Source of the DNA: an uncultured Pseudomonadota bacterium
Lineage (GTDB): Bacteria; Pseudomonadota; Gammaproteobacteria; Steroidobacterales; Woeseiaceae
Length of the DNA stretch: 64,000 bases
Direction: 5' to 3'
Assembly (NCBI GenBank): GCA_913055625.1
Contig: CAJXJW010000009.1
Coordinates: 62,001 to 126,000 of the forward strand
In this document: positions 54,393-62,998 of the stretch, piece after piece
How the letters are laid out: the number at the start of each line of letters is the position of its first letter
How positions within the stretch are numbered: the first letter of the stretch is position 1
Made by a program: the position numbers and the translations under genes
The notes under the pieces: model-generated
What the model saw: the letters and a program-made list of their open reading frames with translations, nothing else
Told to the model about the DNA's origin: nothing
The model's database searches: none

Positions 54393-55274
54393 ATGAAAGT
54401 CACGGTCGCCGCAACGCAGATGCGCTGCACCTGGGACGTCGACGAGAACGTCGCGCGCGCGGAGTCGCTCGTGCACCGGGCGGCGGACGAAGGCGCGCAG
54501 GTTGTCCTGTTGCAGGAGCTGTTCGAGACGCCGTACTTCTGCATCGACGAACAGAACCGGCACTTCGACCTCGCGAAACCGCTGGAGGATCACCCGACCG
54601 TCGAGCGCCTGCGCTCGATCGCGAAGGCGCGATCGGTCGTGTTGCCGGTCTCGTTCTTCGAGAAGGCCGGTCTCACGCACTACAACACGGTGGCCATTAT
54701 CGACGCCGACGGGAGCGTGCTCGGCAGCTACCGCAAGAGCCACATCCCGGACTTCCCGCTGTACGAGGAGAAGTTTTACTTCAGTCCCGGCGACACGGGT
54801 TTCCGCGTGTTCGACACCCGCTACGGCACGATCGGCACCGGCATCTGCTGGGACCAGTGGTTCCCGGAAGCGGCGCGGGCCATGGTCCTGCGGGGTGCCG
54901 AGATCCTGCTGTACCCGACGGCGATCGGCAGCGAGGAATACGACCCGGAGCTCGACAGCAAGGACCATTGGCAGATGACGATGCGCGGTCACGCGGCGGC
55001 GAACATCGTGCCGGTCGTTGCGTCGAACCGCATCGGTACGGAGTCGAGCGACGGGAAGAGCATGGACTTCTACGGCTCGTCGTTCATTGCCGGGCCGCAG
55101 GGGCAGCTGTTGTGCGAGGCCGACCGCGAGTCGGAACAGGTGCTGACACACACGTTCGACCTGGACGCGATCCGCGAGTACCGGCGCAGCTGGGGCGTGT
55201 TCCGTGACCGCAGGCCCGATCTCTATTCGCCGTTGCTGACCCTCGACGGGCGCACGCGGGCCACGGCCGGCTGA
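54393..55274 (+). CDS. aguB: N-carbamoylputrescine amidase
   Basis: 293 residues. The nitrilase triad is Glu42 (LQELFETPYFC), Lys115 (YRKSHIPDFP) and Cys152 (GTGICWDQWFPEAAR). Sequence around NVVPVV-type NIVPVVASNRIGTE and the final YRRSWGVFRDRRPDLY is strongly AguB-like. It hydrolyses N-carbamoylputrescine to putrescine, CO2 and ammonia. The start at MKVTVAATQM fits homologues; ATG 54378, five codons upstream, is an alternative. The MFS gene begins immediately after its stop, then aguA follows. Confidence 0.95.
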   Translation: MKVTVAATQMRCTWDVDENVARAESLVHRAADEGAQVVLLQELFETPYFCIDEQNRHFDLAKPLEDHPTVERLRSIAKARSVVLPVSFFEKAGLTHYNTVAIIDADGSVLGSYRKSHIPDFPLYEEKFYFSPGDTGFRVFDTRYGTIGTGICWDQWFPEAARAMVLRGAEILLYPTAIGSEEYDPELDSKDHWQMTMRGHAAANIVPVVASNRIGTESSDGKSMDFYGSSFIAGPQGQLLCEADRESEQVLTHTFDLDAIREYRRSWGVFRDRRPDLYSPLLTLDGRTRATAG

Positions 55275-56438
55275 GTGCGATCGGCGCCTGACTACGGGCG
55301 GTTCGCCGTCTTCTCGCTCATTGGCACGGTAACCCTGATGCCGCTGCTGGTGCTGCCGGCGATGGTCGGGGTGCTGGTCGACCAGGCCGGCATGTCCGAT
55401 TCGATCGCCGGGTGGTCCGCGTCACTGAATTTTTTCGGTGCCGCAGCCATCGGGCTCGCGATGGCGTTCCGGATGCATCACCTGAGCCTGCGGCAGGTCG
55501 CCGTCGCGGGACTCGTGATTGCGGTCGTCGCGGACCTCGCATCGGCGGCTCTCGTCGGGTCCGGAACGGCCTTCCTGGCCGCACGGCTCGTGGCCGGCGT
55601 CGGGCTGGGTGCCGCGTACGTCTGCGCGGCGTCGGCATTCCCGCGCTACGAGGATTACGACCGCGGCTACGGGCTGTTCGTCACCCTGCAGTTCATCGTC
55701 AGCGGCGTCGGCTTGTACCTGGTTCCCGTCTTTTCGGACGAGCTCGGTGCGCGCGGCCTGTTCGTCGTCTTCGCGCTGCTGGACCTGCTGGCCCTGTCCT
55801 TCGCGCGAGGCCTGCCGGGCAAGGCGGGCGCGAGCGGCGATGCGGCCCGCAAGCGCACTGAGATGGGCATCCTGCTGACGCTGGCCGCCATTGCCGGCAT
55901 CGCAGGCTTCACGTTGTTCGAGGCAGCGAACAACGCCCAGTTCACCTACATCGAGCGCTTCGGTGTCGCGCAGGGGCTGGACGAGCACCGGATCGGGATC
56001 GCGCTGCTCTTTGCGTCGCTGATCGGCATTCCCGGTGCATTCGCAATCGTCCTGCTCGGGCATCGATTCGGCACGCTGCGGCCGCTGATTGCGGGGATCA
56101 GCCTCGCGATCGCAGGCCTTCTCGTCCTGATGGCGGCGCCGTCCTATGCCGGCTACGTGGCGGGCGGCTGCTGCCTCGGGTTTTCGTGGGCGTTCTGCCT
56201 GCCGTACATCCAGTCGCTGCTGGCGGACCTCGATCGTCGCGGCAGCGTCATCGCCGCCGGCACGTCGCTGTCGACGCTGGGGAGTGCCGTCGGGCCGGGT
56301 CTCGCGGCCACCGCCGTGGCCGGCGGGCACTACGCGCGGGTGTTCATGCTGGCTATCCTGATATTCGTCCTCGCACTCATCGGCTTCGTGATCTCGGCCC
56401 GGTACCGGCCCGTCCCCGGCGTGGCGGCGGCGCCGTGA
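55275..56438 (+). CDS. MFS transporter in the agmatine cluster
   Basis: 387 residues, about twelve membrane helices of the major facilitator type (FAVFSLIGTVTLMPLLVLPA, AASLNFFGAAAIG-like, AYVCAASAFPRYEDYDRGYG, LGFSWAFCLPYIQSLLADLD). The gene starts one base after aguB (GTG 55275) and its stop overlaps aguA (GATG, 56438). Placement between the two agmatine-to-putrescine enzymes suggests uptake of agmatine or export of putrescine; this is an inference from context only. Confidence 0.87.
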   Translation: MRSAPDYGRFAVFSLIGTVTLMPLLVLPAMVGVLVDQAGMSDSIAGWSASLNFFGAAAIGLAMAFRMHHLSLRQVAVAGLVIAVVADLASAALVGSGTAFLAARLVAGVGLGAAYVCAASAFPRYEDYDRGYGLFVTLQFIVSGVGLYLVPVFSDELGARGLFVVFALLDLLALSFARGLPGKAGASGDAARKRTEMGILLTLAAIAGIAGFTLFEAANNAQFTYIERFGVAQGLDEHRIGIALLFASLIGIPGAFAIVLLGHRFGTLRPLIAGISLAIAGLLVLMAAPSYAGYVAGGCCLGFSWAFCLPYIQSLLADLDRRGSVIAAGTSLSTLGSAVGPGLAATAVAGGHYARVFMLAILIFVLALIGFVISARYRPVPGVAAAP

Positions 56439-57451
56439 TGGCACGCGACGATCCCCGCGACGACGGCTACCGCATGCCGGCGGAATGGGCGCATCACGAT
56501 GCCTGCTGGATGGCCTGGCCCTGCCGGAAGGGATTGTGGGCCGACAGCGAGAGCGTCCGGCAGGACTACGCGGCGGTCGCGAACACGATTGCACGATTCG
56601 AGCCCGTCAAGATGCTGGCGCCGCCGGACCGCGTGGAGCAGGCACGCGCGCTGTTGCACGACAACGTCGACGTGATCGAGATGCCGATCGACGACTCCTG
56701 GGCGCGCGACTCGGGGCCGAATTTCCTGACCGGCGAGGCCGGCCTCGCGGGCTCGACGTTCACGTTCAATGCCTGGGGCGGCAAGTACGAACCTTACGAC
56801 CAGGATGCGCTGATGGGTCGTCGGATCCTCGATCTCGTCGGTGTGCGCCGCTACGCGAGCGACCTCGTCGCCGAAGGCGGCGGTGTCACGGTCGATGGCG
56901 AAGGCACGGTCATCACCACCGAGACCTGTTTCCTGAACCGGAACCGGAATCCGGACCTGTCGAAGCGCGAGGTGGAGGCCGAACTGTGCCGTACGCTCGG
57001 CGCGGAGAAGGTCATCTGGATTCCGGGCGACCCGAGCGACCCCGAGACCGACGGTCACGTCGACGGCATCGCCGCGTTCATCGAACCCGGGCGCCTGCTC
57101 GTCGAGATCAACCGCGACCGCGGCGACCCGCACCACCCGATCTGCGAGCGCAATCGCGAAGCGCTCACGCGGGTCCGGGATGCCCGCGGCCGCGTGATCG
57201 AACTCGAGTTCATCCAGGAGGGCAGCTACCGGCCGGAGCGCTGGAACGGCGGCTGCAGTTCCTACGTGAATTCCTACCTCGCCAATGGCGCGGTCATCGT
57301 GCCCGGCTACGGCTACGACCAGGATGCGGAAGCCGTCGAAACCTACGCGCGGCTGTACCCCGACCGCGAGATCGTGCAGGTGCCCATCCACCACCTGTCC
57401 CTCGGCGGTGGCGGCGTTCACTGCGTCACGCAGCAGCAGCCGTCGGCCTGA
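56438..57451 (+). CDS. aguA: Agmatine deiminase
   Basis: 337 residues of the peptidyl-arginine-deiminase-like family. Motifs are YRMPAEWAHHDACWMAWPCR, IDDSWARDSGPNFLTGE, AEGGGVTVDGEGTVITTETC, ETDGHVDGIAAF and the C-terminal LGGGGVHCVTQQ with nucleophile Cys329. It converts agmatine to N-carbamoylputrescine, the substrate of AguB three genes earlier. A GTG three bases upstream is also in frame. The stop/start with the MFS gene overlaps. Confidence 0.96.
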   Translation: MARDDPRDDGYRMPAEWAHHDACWMAWPCRKGLWADSESVRQDYAAVANTIARFEPVKMLAPPDRVEQARALLHDNVDVIEMPIDDSWARDSGPNFLTGEAGLAGSTFTFNAWGGKYEPYDQDALMGRRILDLVGVRRYASDLVAEGGGVTVDGEGTVITTETCFLNRNRNPDLSKREVEAELCRTLGAEKVIWIPGDPSDPETDGHVDGIAAFIEPGRLLVEINRDRGDPHHPICERNREALTRVRDARGRVIELEFIQEGSYRPERWNGGCSSYVNSYLANGAVIVPGYGYDQDAEAVETYARLYPDREIVQVPIHHLSLGGGGVHCVTQQQPSA

Positions 57452-57486
57452 GGCCGACGCGACCCGCAGCAGGTTATACTGCCGCG

Positions 57487-58377
57487 ATGCAGTACCTCAT
57501 CGACGCGAGCGTCTACGTCTTCCGGGCGTACTACTCCATGCCGGATGACATGGTCGATGGCGACGGGAACCCGGTCAACGCGCTGTACGGCTACTGCCGC
57601 TTCCTCGGCGATTTCCTCGAGCAGGTGCGGCCGGATCACGTCGCCGTCGCATTCGACGAATCGCTGACGACGTCGTTTCGCACGTCGATTTACCCGGCGT
57701 ACAAGGCGAACCGGGAACCCGCCCCTGAGGAACTCAAGCGGCAGTTCGCGCAGTGCCGGCGCTTCACCGCCGCGCTCGGCATCATGTCCTGCGCCGACCC
57801 GCTGTACGAGGCCGACGACCTGATCGGCACGCTGGTCATGCACGGCCGGCGCCTCGAGCGCCCGTCGACGATCGTCAGCCGCGACAAGGACCTGACGCAG
57901 TTGCTGTCGAAGGCGGACGTGTTCTGGGACTTCGCCGGCAAGGGCAAGCTCCAGTACGACGCCATTCCGGATTCCTTCGGCGTCTGGCCGGAACAGATCG
58001 CGGACTTCCTCGCGCTCGCGGGCGACAGCGTCGACAACATCCCGGGCGTGCCCGGCGTCGGCAAGAAGACGGCCGAGGCCCTGCTGAAGCACTTCGACTC
58101 GCTCGAAAACGTGTACGCGAACCTCGATCGCGTGCACGAGGTCAACTGCCGTGGCGCGAAGACGCTCGGCGCGAAGCTCGAGCAGCACCGGGACGCCGCG
58201 ATGCTCGCGCGCAGGCTGACCGGCATCGCCTGCGACGCGCCGATCGACGATCCGGAAAGCGTCCTGGCTCCGCGGCGGCCGGACCTCGGCGCGATCAACG
58301 CGTTGTTCGACGAGGCGAATATCGGACCGGCGCTCAGGCGGCAGGCCGAACGGATCGCCGACCTGCACGCGACCTGA
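57487..58377 (+). CDS. 5'-3' exonuclease of the PIN/FEN family
   Basis: 296 residues. The N-domain carries YLIDASVYVFRAYYSMPDDM, VAVAFDESLTTSFRTSIYPA with KANREPAPEELKRQF, and YEADDLIGTLV; the metal Asps are in VSRDKDLTQLLSKADVFWDF. The helix-3-turn-helix motif is LAGDSVDNIPGVPGVGKKTA. It is a stand-alone version of the DNA polymerase I 5' nuclease domain (ExoIX/Xni-like), probably acting on flaps. The ATG at 57487 starts 35 bases after aguA. Confidence 0.92.
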   Translation: MQYLIDASVYVFRAYYSMPDDMVDGDGNPVNALYGYCRFLGDFLEQVRPDHVAVAFDESLTTSFRTSIYPAYKANREPAPEELKRQFAQCRRFTAALGIMSCADPLYEADDLIGTLVMHGRRLERPSTIVSRDKDLTQLLSKADVFWDFAGKGKLQYDAIPDSFGVWPEQIADFLALAGDSVDNIPGVPGVGKKTAEALLKHFDSLENVYANLDRVHEVNCRGAKTLGAKLEQHRDAAMLARRLTGIACDAPIDDPESVLAPRRPDLGAINALFDEANIGPALRRQAERIADLHAT

Positions 58378-58379
58378 CC

Positions 58380-59138
58380 ATGCCCGGTCGCGCGGTCTTC
58401 CGGAAGACCGGGCCGGCATCGGATGCACCGCTGTTCGACGCCGAAGCGGACGGACTCGCGGCGCTCGCGGCGACCGGCACGGTGCGCGTCCCCGAGGTCT
58501 ACGCCGTCGGCGTTCGCGGGGACGAGGCCTTCATCGAGATGGAGCGCTTTGCGCTCCGAGCCCCCGACGCGGACTGCCAGCGCCGTTTCGGCGCGGCCCT
58601 GGCCGCACTGCACCGCTCGACGGCAAGCGAACACGGCTGGCCGCGCGACAACTTCATCGGCCGGTCATCGCAGCCGAACCCGCCCACGGGCGACTGGGTT
58701 GCGTTCTTCGGCGAGCACCGGCTCGGGCATCAGCTGGAACTTGCCGGGCGCAACGGGTACGGCGGCGAGCTGCAGACGCGCGGGCGGCGTCTCATCGACG
58801 AGCTTGACGGCCTGTTCAACGGCTACGTCCCGGCCCCGTCGCTCCTGCACGGCGACCTGTGGGGCGGCAACTGGGGCATGGCCGGCGGCGGGCCCGTGAC
58901 TTACGATCCGGCCGTGTACTACGGCGACCGGGAAACGGACCTCGCGATGTCGCGGCTGTTCGGCGGCTTCGGCCCGCCGTTCTACGAAGCCTACGATGCC
59001 GCGTGGCCGCCGGCGCCCGGCCGCGACCGCCGCGTGGCGCTGTACCAGCTCTACCACGTGCTGAATCACCTCAACCTGTTCGGGGCCGGCTACCTCGGCA
59101 GCGCGATGGACCTGTTGCGCGGGCTGACCGGCCGATGA
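58380..59138 (+). CDS. Fructosamine-kinase-family protein
   Basis: 252 residues. The phosphotransferase core has VPEVYAVGVRGDEAFIEMER, LHRSTASEHGWPRDNFIGRS, LLHGDLWGGNWGMA (catalytic Asp) and YDPAVYYGDRETDLAMSRLF. The family includes ketosamine 3-kinases that deglycate proteins; bacterial members are mostly of inferred function. The start is two bases after the exonuclease stop (TGACCATG), and the end overlaps the zinc-ribbon gene by four bases. Confidence 0.93.
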   Translation: MPGRAVFRKTGPASDAPLFDAEADGLAALAATGTVRVPEVYAVGVRGDEAFIEMERFALRAPDADCQRRFGAALAALHRSTASEHGWPRDNFIGRSSQPNPPTGDWVAFFGEHRLGHQLELAGRNGYGGELQTRGRRLIDELDGLFNGYVPAPSLLHGDLWGGNWGMAGGGPVTYDPAVYYGDRETDLAMSRLFGGFGPPFYEAYDAAWPPAPGRDRRVALYQLYHVLNHLNLFGAGYLGSAMDLLRGLTGR

Positions 59139-59320
59139 TGGCGCTCAACCGTTGCAGCCGCTGTGGGCACGAATGGCGGGATCGGCCGGCCGGTTACGCG
59201 GTTCACCAGGCCTGCCCGGCCTGCGACTCGGCGTACTGGGAATGGACGAACTTCGACGAGACGGCCGAAGCCCGCCCGGGGCCGACGAGCGTGTCACTGC
59301 TCAGGGAGCGAAAGGACTGA
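59135..59320 (+). CDS. Small zinc-ribbon protein
   Basis: 61 residues. NRCSRCGHEWRDRP and HQACPACDSAYWEWTNFDE give two CxxC knuckles, a zinc ribbon. No catalytic motif is seen; a role in RNA or protein binding is possible. The ATG sits in the kinase stop codon (ATGA), so it is co-translated. It converges with the VOC gene and overlaps its end by 20 bases. Confidence 0.7.
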   Translation: MMALNRCSRCGHEWRDRPAGYAVHQACPACDSAYWEWTNFDETAEARPGPTSVSLLRERKD

Positions 59321-60068
59321 AGTCATCGGATTCGCCGACCTCGATGCCCTCGCCCAGGAAGTCCTCGTCGAACAGGTAGAGCATCGTGCCCTCGGGCGCG
59401 CGCAAGGCACCAAACGCGCCTTCGAAACCGGGGAATTTCTGCTGGCGAAAGCCGTGCTGCTCGCAGATCGCCGCGAGCGTCGATCGGTCGTGGCACTTGA
59501 AGCACAGCGACGGCCCGTTTAGCGCGATGCTCTCAGACAAGCCGAGCGCGATGCCGCCCGCATCGAAGCGCATGTGCAGCGTGGGTTCCTCGCGCATATC
59601 GGTGACGACGGGCGCGATGGGCGCCCAGAAGCGCGCCGAGCGCATCGCGTCCCTGACCGGCAGTGTGAGCTCGAACCACGTGCCGCAGGCCGAGTCGTTC
59701 GCACCCTCGTCGGCCCCGTAGTGTGTGCGGGCCTCGACCATCATGATCGTGTGGCCGTCGTAGTCGTTGAGGTGCAGTTCGTTGAAGACGTCCTCGCCGA
59801 GCTGCATGCGCGAGAACTCGAATCCGTGATCGGCCATGGAGCGGGCGTGCCGGGCGAGTTCCGGTTGCACGAAAGTGACGGCCGGCGCGTCGAACTCCCT
59901 GTCGTGCAAGCCGATGTTCAGAACGCCGTCGCTGACGACGGCGTACTTGTGCGTCCACGCCTCGCCGCTCTGCAGCTCCTCGAAGCCGAGCAGCTTGTAG
60001 AAACCGAGTGACTCGATGATGTCCGGCGTGCGGACGCTGAACTCCAGGAAGCGGCCGATGCCGCTCAT
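59301..60068 (-). CDS. VOC-fold protein coupled to hemH
   Basis: 255 residues in two VOC modules: RFLEFSVRTPDIIESLGFYK, DGVLNIGLHDREFDAPAVTF, HTIMMVEARTHYG; and WFELTLPVRDAMRSARFWAP, HMRFDAGGIALGL, GTMLYLFDEDFLGEG. The fold is clear but the substrate is unknown. Its start overlaps the hemH stop by four bases (60065-60068), so it is translated with ferrochelatase. Confidence 0.83.
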   Translation of the reverse strand: MSGIGRFLEFSVRTPDIIESLGFYKLLGFEELQSGEAWTHKYAVVSDGVLNIGLHDREFDAPAVTFVQPELARHARSMADHGFEFSRMQLGEDVFNELHLNDYDGHTIMMVEARTHYGADEGANDSACGTWFELTLPVRDAMRSARFWAPIAPVVTDMREEPTLHMRFDAGGIALGLSESIALNGPSLCFKCHDRSTLAAICEQHGFRQQKFPGFEGAFGALRAPEGTMLYLFDEDFLGEGIEVGESDDFSPFAP

Positions 60069-61177
60069 TGCGATGCGCCCATTGCCAGTGCGCGCCGGCG
60101 CGACGCTTCCCGGTCGTCGGCGGACGGGCGCAGCGCGGGGTCGGCCGACGTCTCCGGCCAGCCGGCCGCATGCCGTTCGACGAGACCGGCCAGTGCGTCG
60201 ACGTGCGCGTCGTCGGCATTCAGTGCCGGCACGTAGGCGAGACGACGGCCGCCGGCCTCTTCGAAGAATTCGCGGTTCTGCATGACGATCTCCTCGAGCG
60301 TCTCGAGGCAATCCGCCGCGAAGCCGGGGCAAACGACGTCGAGGCTTTCGACGCCCTGTCGCCCGAGTTCGCGTACCGTTTCATCGGTGTACGGCCGCAG
60401 CCACTCGTCGCGCCCGACGCGCGACTGGAACGTCACGAGCCAGTCGTCGTCGCCGAGGCCGGCGGCCGCCGCGACGAGGCGGGCCGTCTTCCGGCAGTGA
60501 CAGTGATACGGGTCGCCGTCCAGCAGCGTCTGCTTCGGCACGCCGTGAAACGAGAACAGGAGTTTCTGCCCGGCACCGTTCGCCGAGCGATGGTCACGGA
60601 TTTTCGCGGCAACCGCTTCGATGTATGCGGGCAGGTCGTGGTAGTGGTTGATGAAGCGCAGCTCCGGCACCCAGCGGCGTCGCGACAGCGACGCGGTGAC
60701 GGCGTCGAACACCGAGCCGGTGGTCGTTCCGGAGTACTGCGGGTACAGCGGCAGTACGACGATCCGGCGCGCGCCTGCCGCGTGCAACTCGTCGAGTGCG
60801 GCGTCGATGGACGGGTTGCCGTAGGACATGCCGAGCGCGACGTGCACGTCGCCGGCAAGGCGCGTGGCGAGCGTCGTGCGCAGCTTGCCCGCCAGGCCGC
60901 GGGAATGCACGAGCAGCGGCGAGCCCTCGTCCGTCCAGATCTTCCGGTAGGCCTCGGCGGACCGGGCGGGCCGGATTCGCAGTATTACGCCATGCAGGAT
61001 CAGCCACCACAGCCAGCGCGGCTTTTCCACGATGCGCGGGTCCCAGAGGAATTGCGCGAGATAGCGGCGCACAGCGCCCGGCGTCGGAGCGTCCGGGGTG
61101 CCGAGGTTCACGAGCAGGACCCCGAGGCTCTCCCCGGAACCGTGTGCGTAGTTCGGCGTTGACTGGTACGACGGCAT
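60065..61177 (-). CDS. hemH: Ferrochelatase
   Basis: 370 residues. Conserved stretches are LLVNLGTPDAPTPGAVRRYL, ALGMSYGNPSIDAALDELHA, PLYPQYSGTTTGSVFDAVTA, FSFHGVPKQTLLDGDPYHCH (active-site His), TFQSRVGRDEWLRPYTDETV and CPGFAADCLETLEEIVMQNR (catalytic Glu). It inserts ferrous iron into protoporphyrin IX, the last step of haem synthesis. The C-terminus is about 40 residues longer than usual (LVERHAAGWPETSADPALRP) and may be disordered. Confidence 0.97.
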   Translation of the reverse strand: MPSYQSTPNYAHGSGESLGVLLVNLGTPDAPTPGAVRRYLAQFLWDPRIVEKPRWLWWLILHGVILRIRPARSAEAYRKIWTDEGSPLLVHSRGLAGKLRTTLATRLAGDVHVALGMSYGNPSIDAALDELHAAGARRIVVLPLYPQYSGTTTGSVFDAVTASLSRRRWVPELRFINHYHDLPAYIEAVAAKIRDHRSANGAGQKLLFSFHGVPKQTLLDGDPYHCHCRKTARLVAAAAGLGDDDWLVTFQSRVGRDEWLRPYTDETVRELGRQGVESLDVVCPGFAADCLETLEEIVMQNREFFEEAGGRRLAYVPALNADDAHVDALAGLVERHAAGWPETSADPALRPSADDREASRRRALAMGASQ

Positions 61178-61260
61178 GGTGATCCGGACACCGAAGGTGC
61201 GCTAACGTTACTCGAAAGCGCCGTCGCACGCCAGCGAGCGACGATATAATGCCTTGTCTT

Positions 61261-62970
61261 CTAAGGCTTTTGTTGGACGTCGCGCCCGGACAGCAGGTCC
61301 TCGATCGACGGTGCGGGGTGGTCCGGGCCGATGCGACCCGCCTTGAGCCTCGCGATGTAGTCCCGGTACGCGCGCATCGCCTGGTAGGCGAACAGCCAGA
61401 TGATCGGGATGTTCGCGCAGACGACGATGCCGGTTCCCGTGCCGATCACGTTGTCGAGCGCCGTCGTCGTACGCACGAGGCCCAGCGTCGCGATGATGAT
61501 CAGCGCGCAATAGCCGAGCTTGTACGCGAGCACCGCGCGATCGCCGGTGACAAAGATGAACGCCTGTTCGCCGTAGTAGGCCCAGGAAATCATCGTTGAC
61601 AGGCCGAACAGCCATACCCCGATCGTGATGACCCACTTGCCGAGCCCGGGCGTCACAGCGTCGAAGGCCTTCGCCGTGAGCGTCGCGCCGACGTAATCGC
61701 GGAAGATGCCGTCGCTCGCGATCACTGGTTTGTCCCCGTCGAAGGGCGTCCACTGAGCCACGAAATTCCCGTCGGCCTGCGCGACGACGCCGGAGACGCG
61801 GTGCAAGCTGTTCTCCGTGACCGGGTTCGGGTGCGCCGACACAATGACGGACACACTGTCGCCGGCGTGCCAGTCGTTGCCGGGCAGCGCGGTATCGGGA
61901 AGGCGCCAGGCGTCGCCGGCCGCCTCGAACGCGACGCTGTCCGGCAACGGCAGGTCCGGCGCCCGGTTCCACACCCCGGTCGACAGGATGATCAGCGCGG
62001 TGAACGTGCAGACGACGATCGTGTCGATGAACGGCTCGAGCCCGGCGACGATGCCCTCGCGCACCGGCTCGTCGGTCTTGGCCGCCGCGTGCACGATCGG
62101 CGACGAGCCCTGGCCGGCCTCGTTGGAGAAGATCGCGCGTTTCATGCCGAACAGGAACGCCGAGCCGGCGGAGCCGCCGATGAACGCGCCGGCCGCCTCC
62201 GACGGCGAGAACGCCGATGCGAAGATCAGTTTGAACATGGCCGGGATGTCGCCGACGTTCGCGGCGAGCACCCACAGGCCGGCGACCAGGTAGGCGGCGA
62301 CCATGAGCGGGACGATCGTGCCGGCGACCCGGCCGATGCGGCGGACGCCGCCGATGATCACGGTGCCGACGAGGACGGCGAGCACCAGGCCGCAGGCCCA
62401 GGACGGGATGCCGAAATAGGCCTGCGTGATCTCGCCGACGTTCCAGGCCTGGAACATGTTGCCGCCGGTCGCCGTCGACGTGATCAGGCAGACGCAGAAC
62501 ACGACGCCCAGTACGCGCCCGGTGCGCGGCCAGCCCCGCCGCGCGAGTGCGCGCGACGCGACCCACATCGGCCCGCCGTGCGGGTTGTCCGGGTCGTCCG
62601 TGTTCCGGTACAGCATCGACAGCGTGACTTCGGTCAGCTTGATCGACATGCCGAGCAGGCCGACGACCCACATCCAGAACACCGCGCCGGGGCCTCCGAG
62701 TGCGATGGCGAGCGCGACGCCGCCGATGTTGCCGAGCCCGACGGTGCCGGACAACGCCGTCGACAGGGCCTGGAAGTGGTTCAGCGCGCCCGGGTCATCC
62801 GGGTCGTCGAAGCCGCCGCGGATGACGGCGGGCCCGTGGCGCAGCGCCCAGTACTGCGAGAAGCCGCTCCAGGCCGTGAGCACGATGCCGGTGCCCACGA
62901 TCGCGTACAGGACATAGTCGTGCCACAGGATCGTGTTGACCCAGGCGAGCGCCGCGTTGACCCGGTCCAT
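61261..62970 (-). CDS. Alanine/glycine:cation symporter (AGCS)
   Basis: 569 residues with about eleven membrane segments. Family signatures are LSGTVGLGNIGGVALAIALG, GGPMWVASRALARRG, KRAIFSNEAGQGSSPIVHAA and STMISWAYYGEQAFIFVTGD. These Na+/H+-coupled symporters import alanine, glycine or glutamine. It is about 100 residues longer than typical owing to a hydrophilic insertion at about 340-420 (SVSVIVSAHPNPVTENSLHR, VAQADGNFVAQWTPFDGD) between membrane segments. It lies 28 bases beyond the thiolase start-side on the same strand. Confidence 0.94.
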   Translation of the reverse strand: MDRVNAALAWVNTILWHDYVLYAIVGTGIVLTAWSGFSQYWALRHGPAVIRGGFDDPDDPGALNHFQALSTALSGTVGLGNIGGVALAIALGGPGAVFWMWVVGLLGMSIKLTEVTLSMLYRNTDDPDNPHGGPMWVASRALARRGWPRTGRVLGVVFCVCLITSTATGGNMFQAWNVGEITQAYFGIPSWACGLVLAVLVGTVIIGGVRRIGRVAGTIVPLMVAAYLVAGLWVLAANVGDIPAMFKLIFASAFSPSEAAGAFIGGSAGSAFLFGMKRAIFSNEAGQGSSPIVHAAAKTDEPVREGIVAGLEPFIDTIVVCTFTALIILSTGVWNRAPDLPLPDSVAFEAAGDAWRLPDTALPGNDWHAGDSVSVIVSAHPNPVTENSLHRVSGVVAQADGNFVAQWTPFDGDKPVIASDGIFRDYVGATLTAKAFDAVTPGLGKWVITIGVWLFGLSTMISWAYYGEQAFIFVTGDRAVLAYKLGYCALIIIATLGLVRTTTALDNVIGTGTGIVVCANIPIIWLFAYQAMRAYRDYIARLKAGRIGPDHPAPSIEDLLSGRDVQQKP

Positions 62971-62998
62971 TGCGTCGCCGCCCGGCTCGCCGCCGGGC

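Noticed and set aside
61251-61267. Hairpin GCCTT-loop-AAGGC near the symporter stop
   Set aside because: The stem is only five bases and lacks a T run in the direction of the symporter gene.
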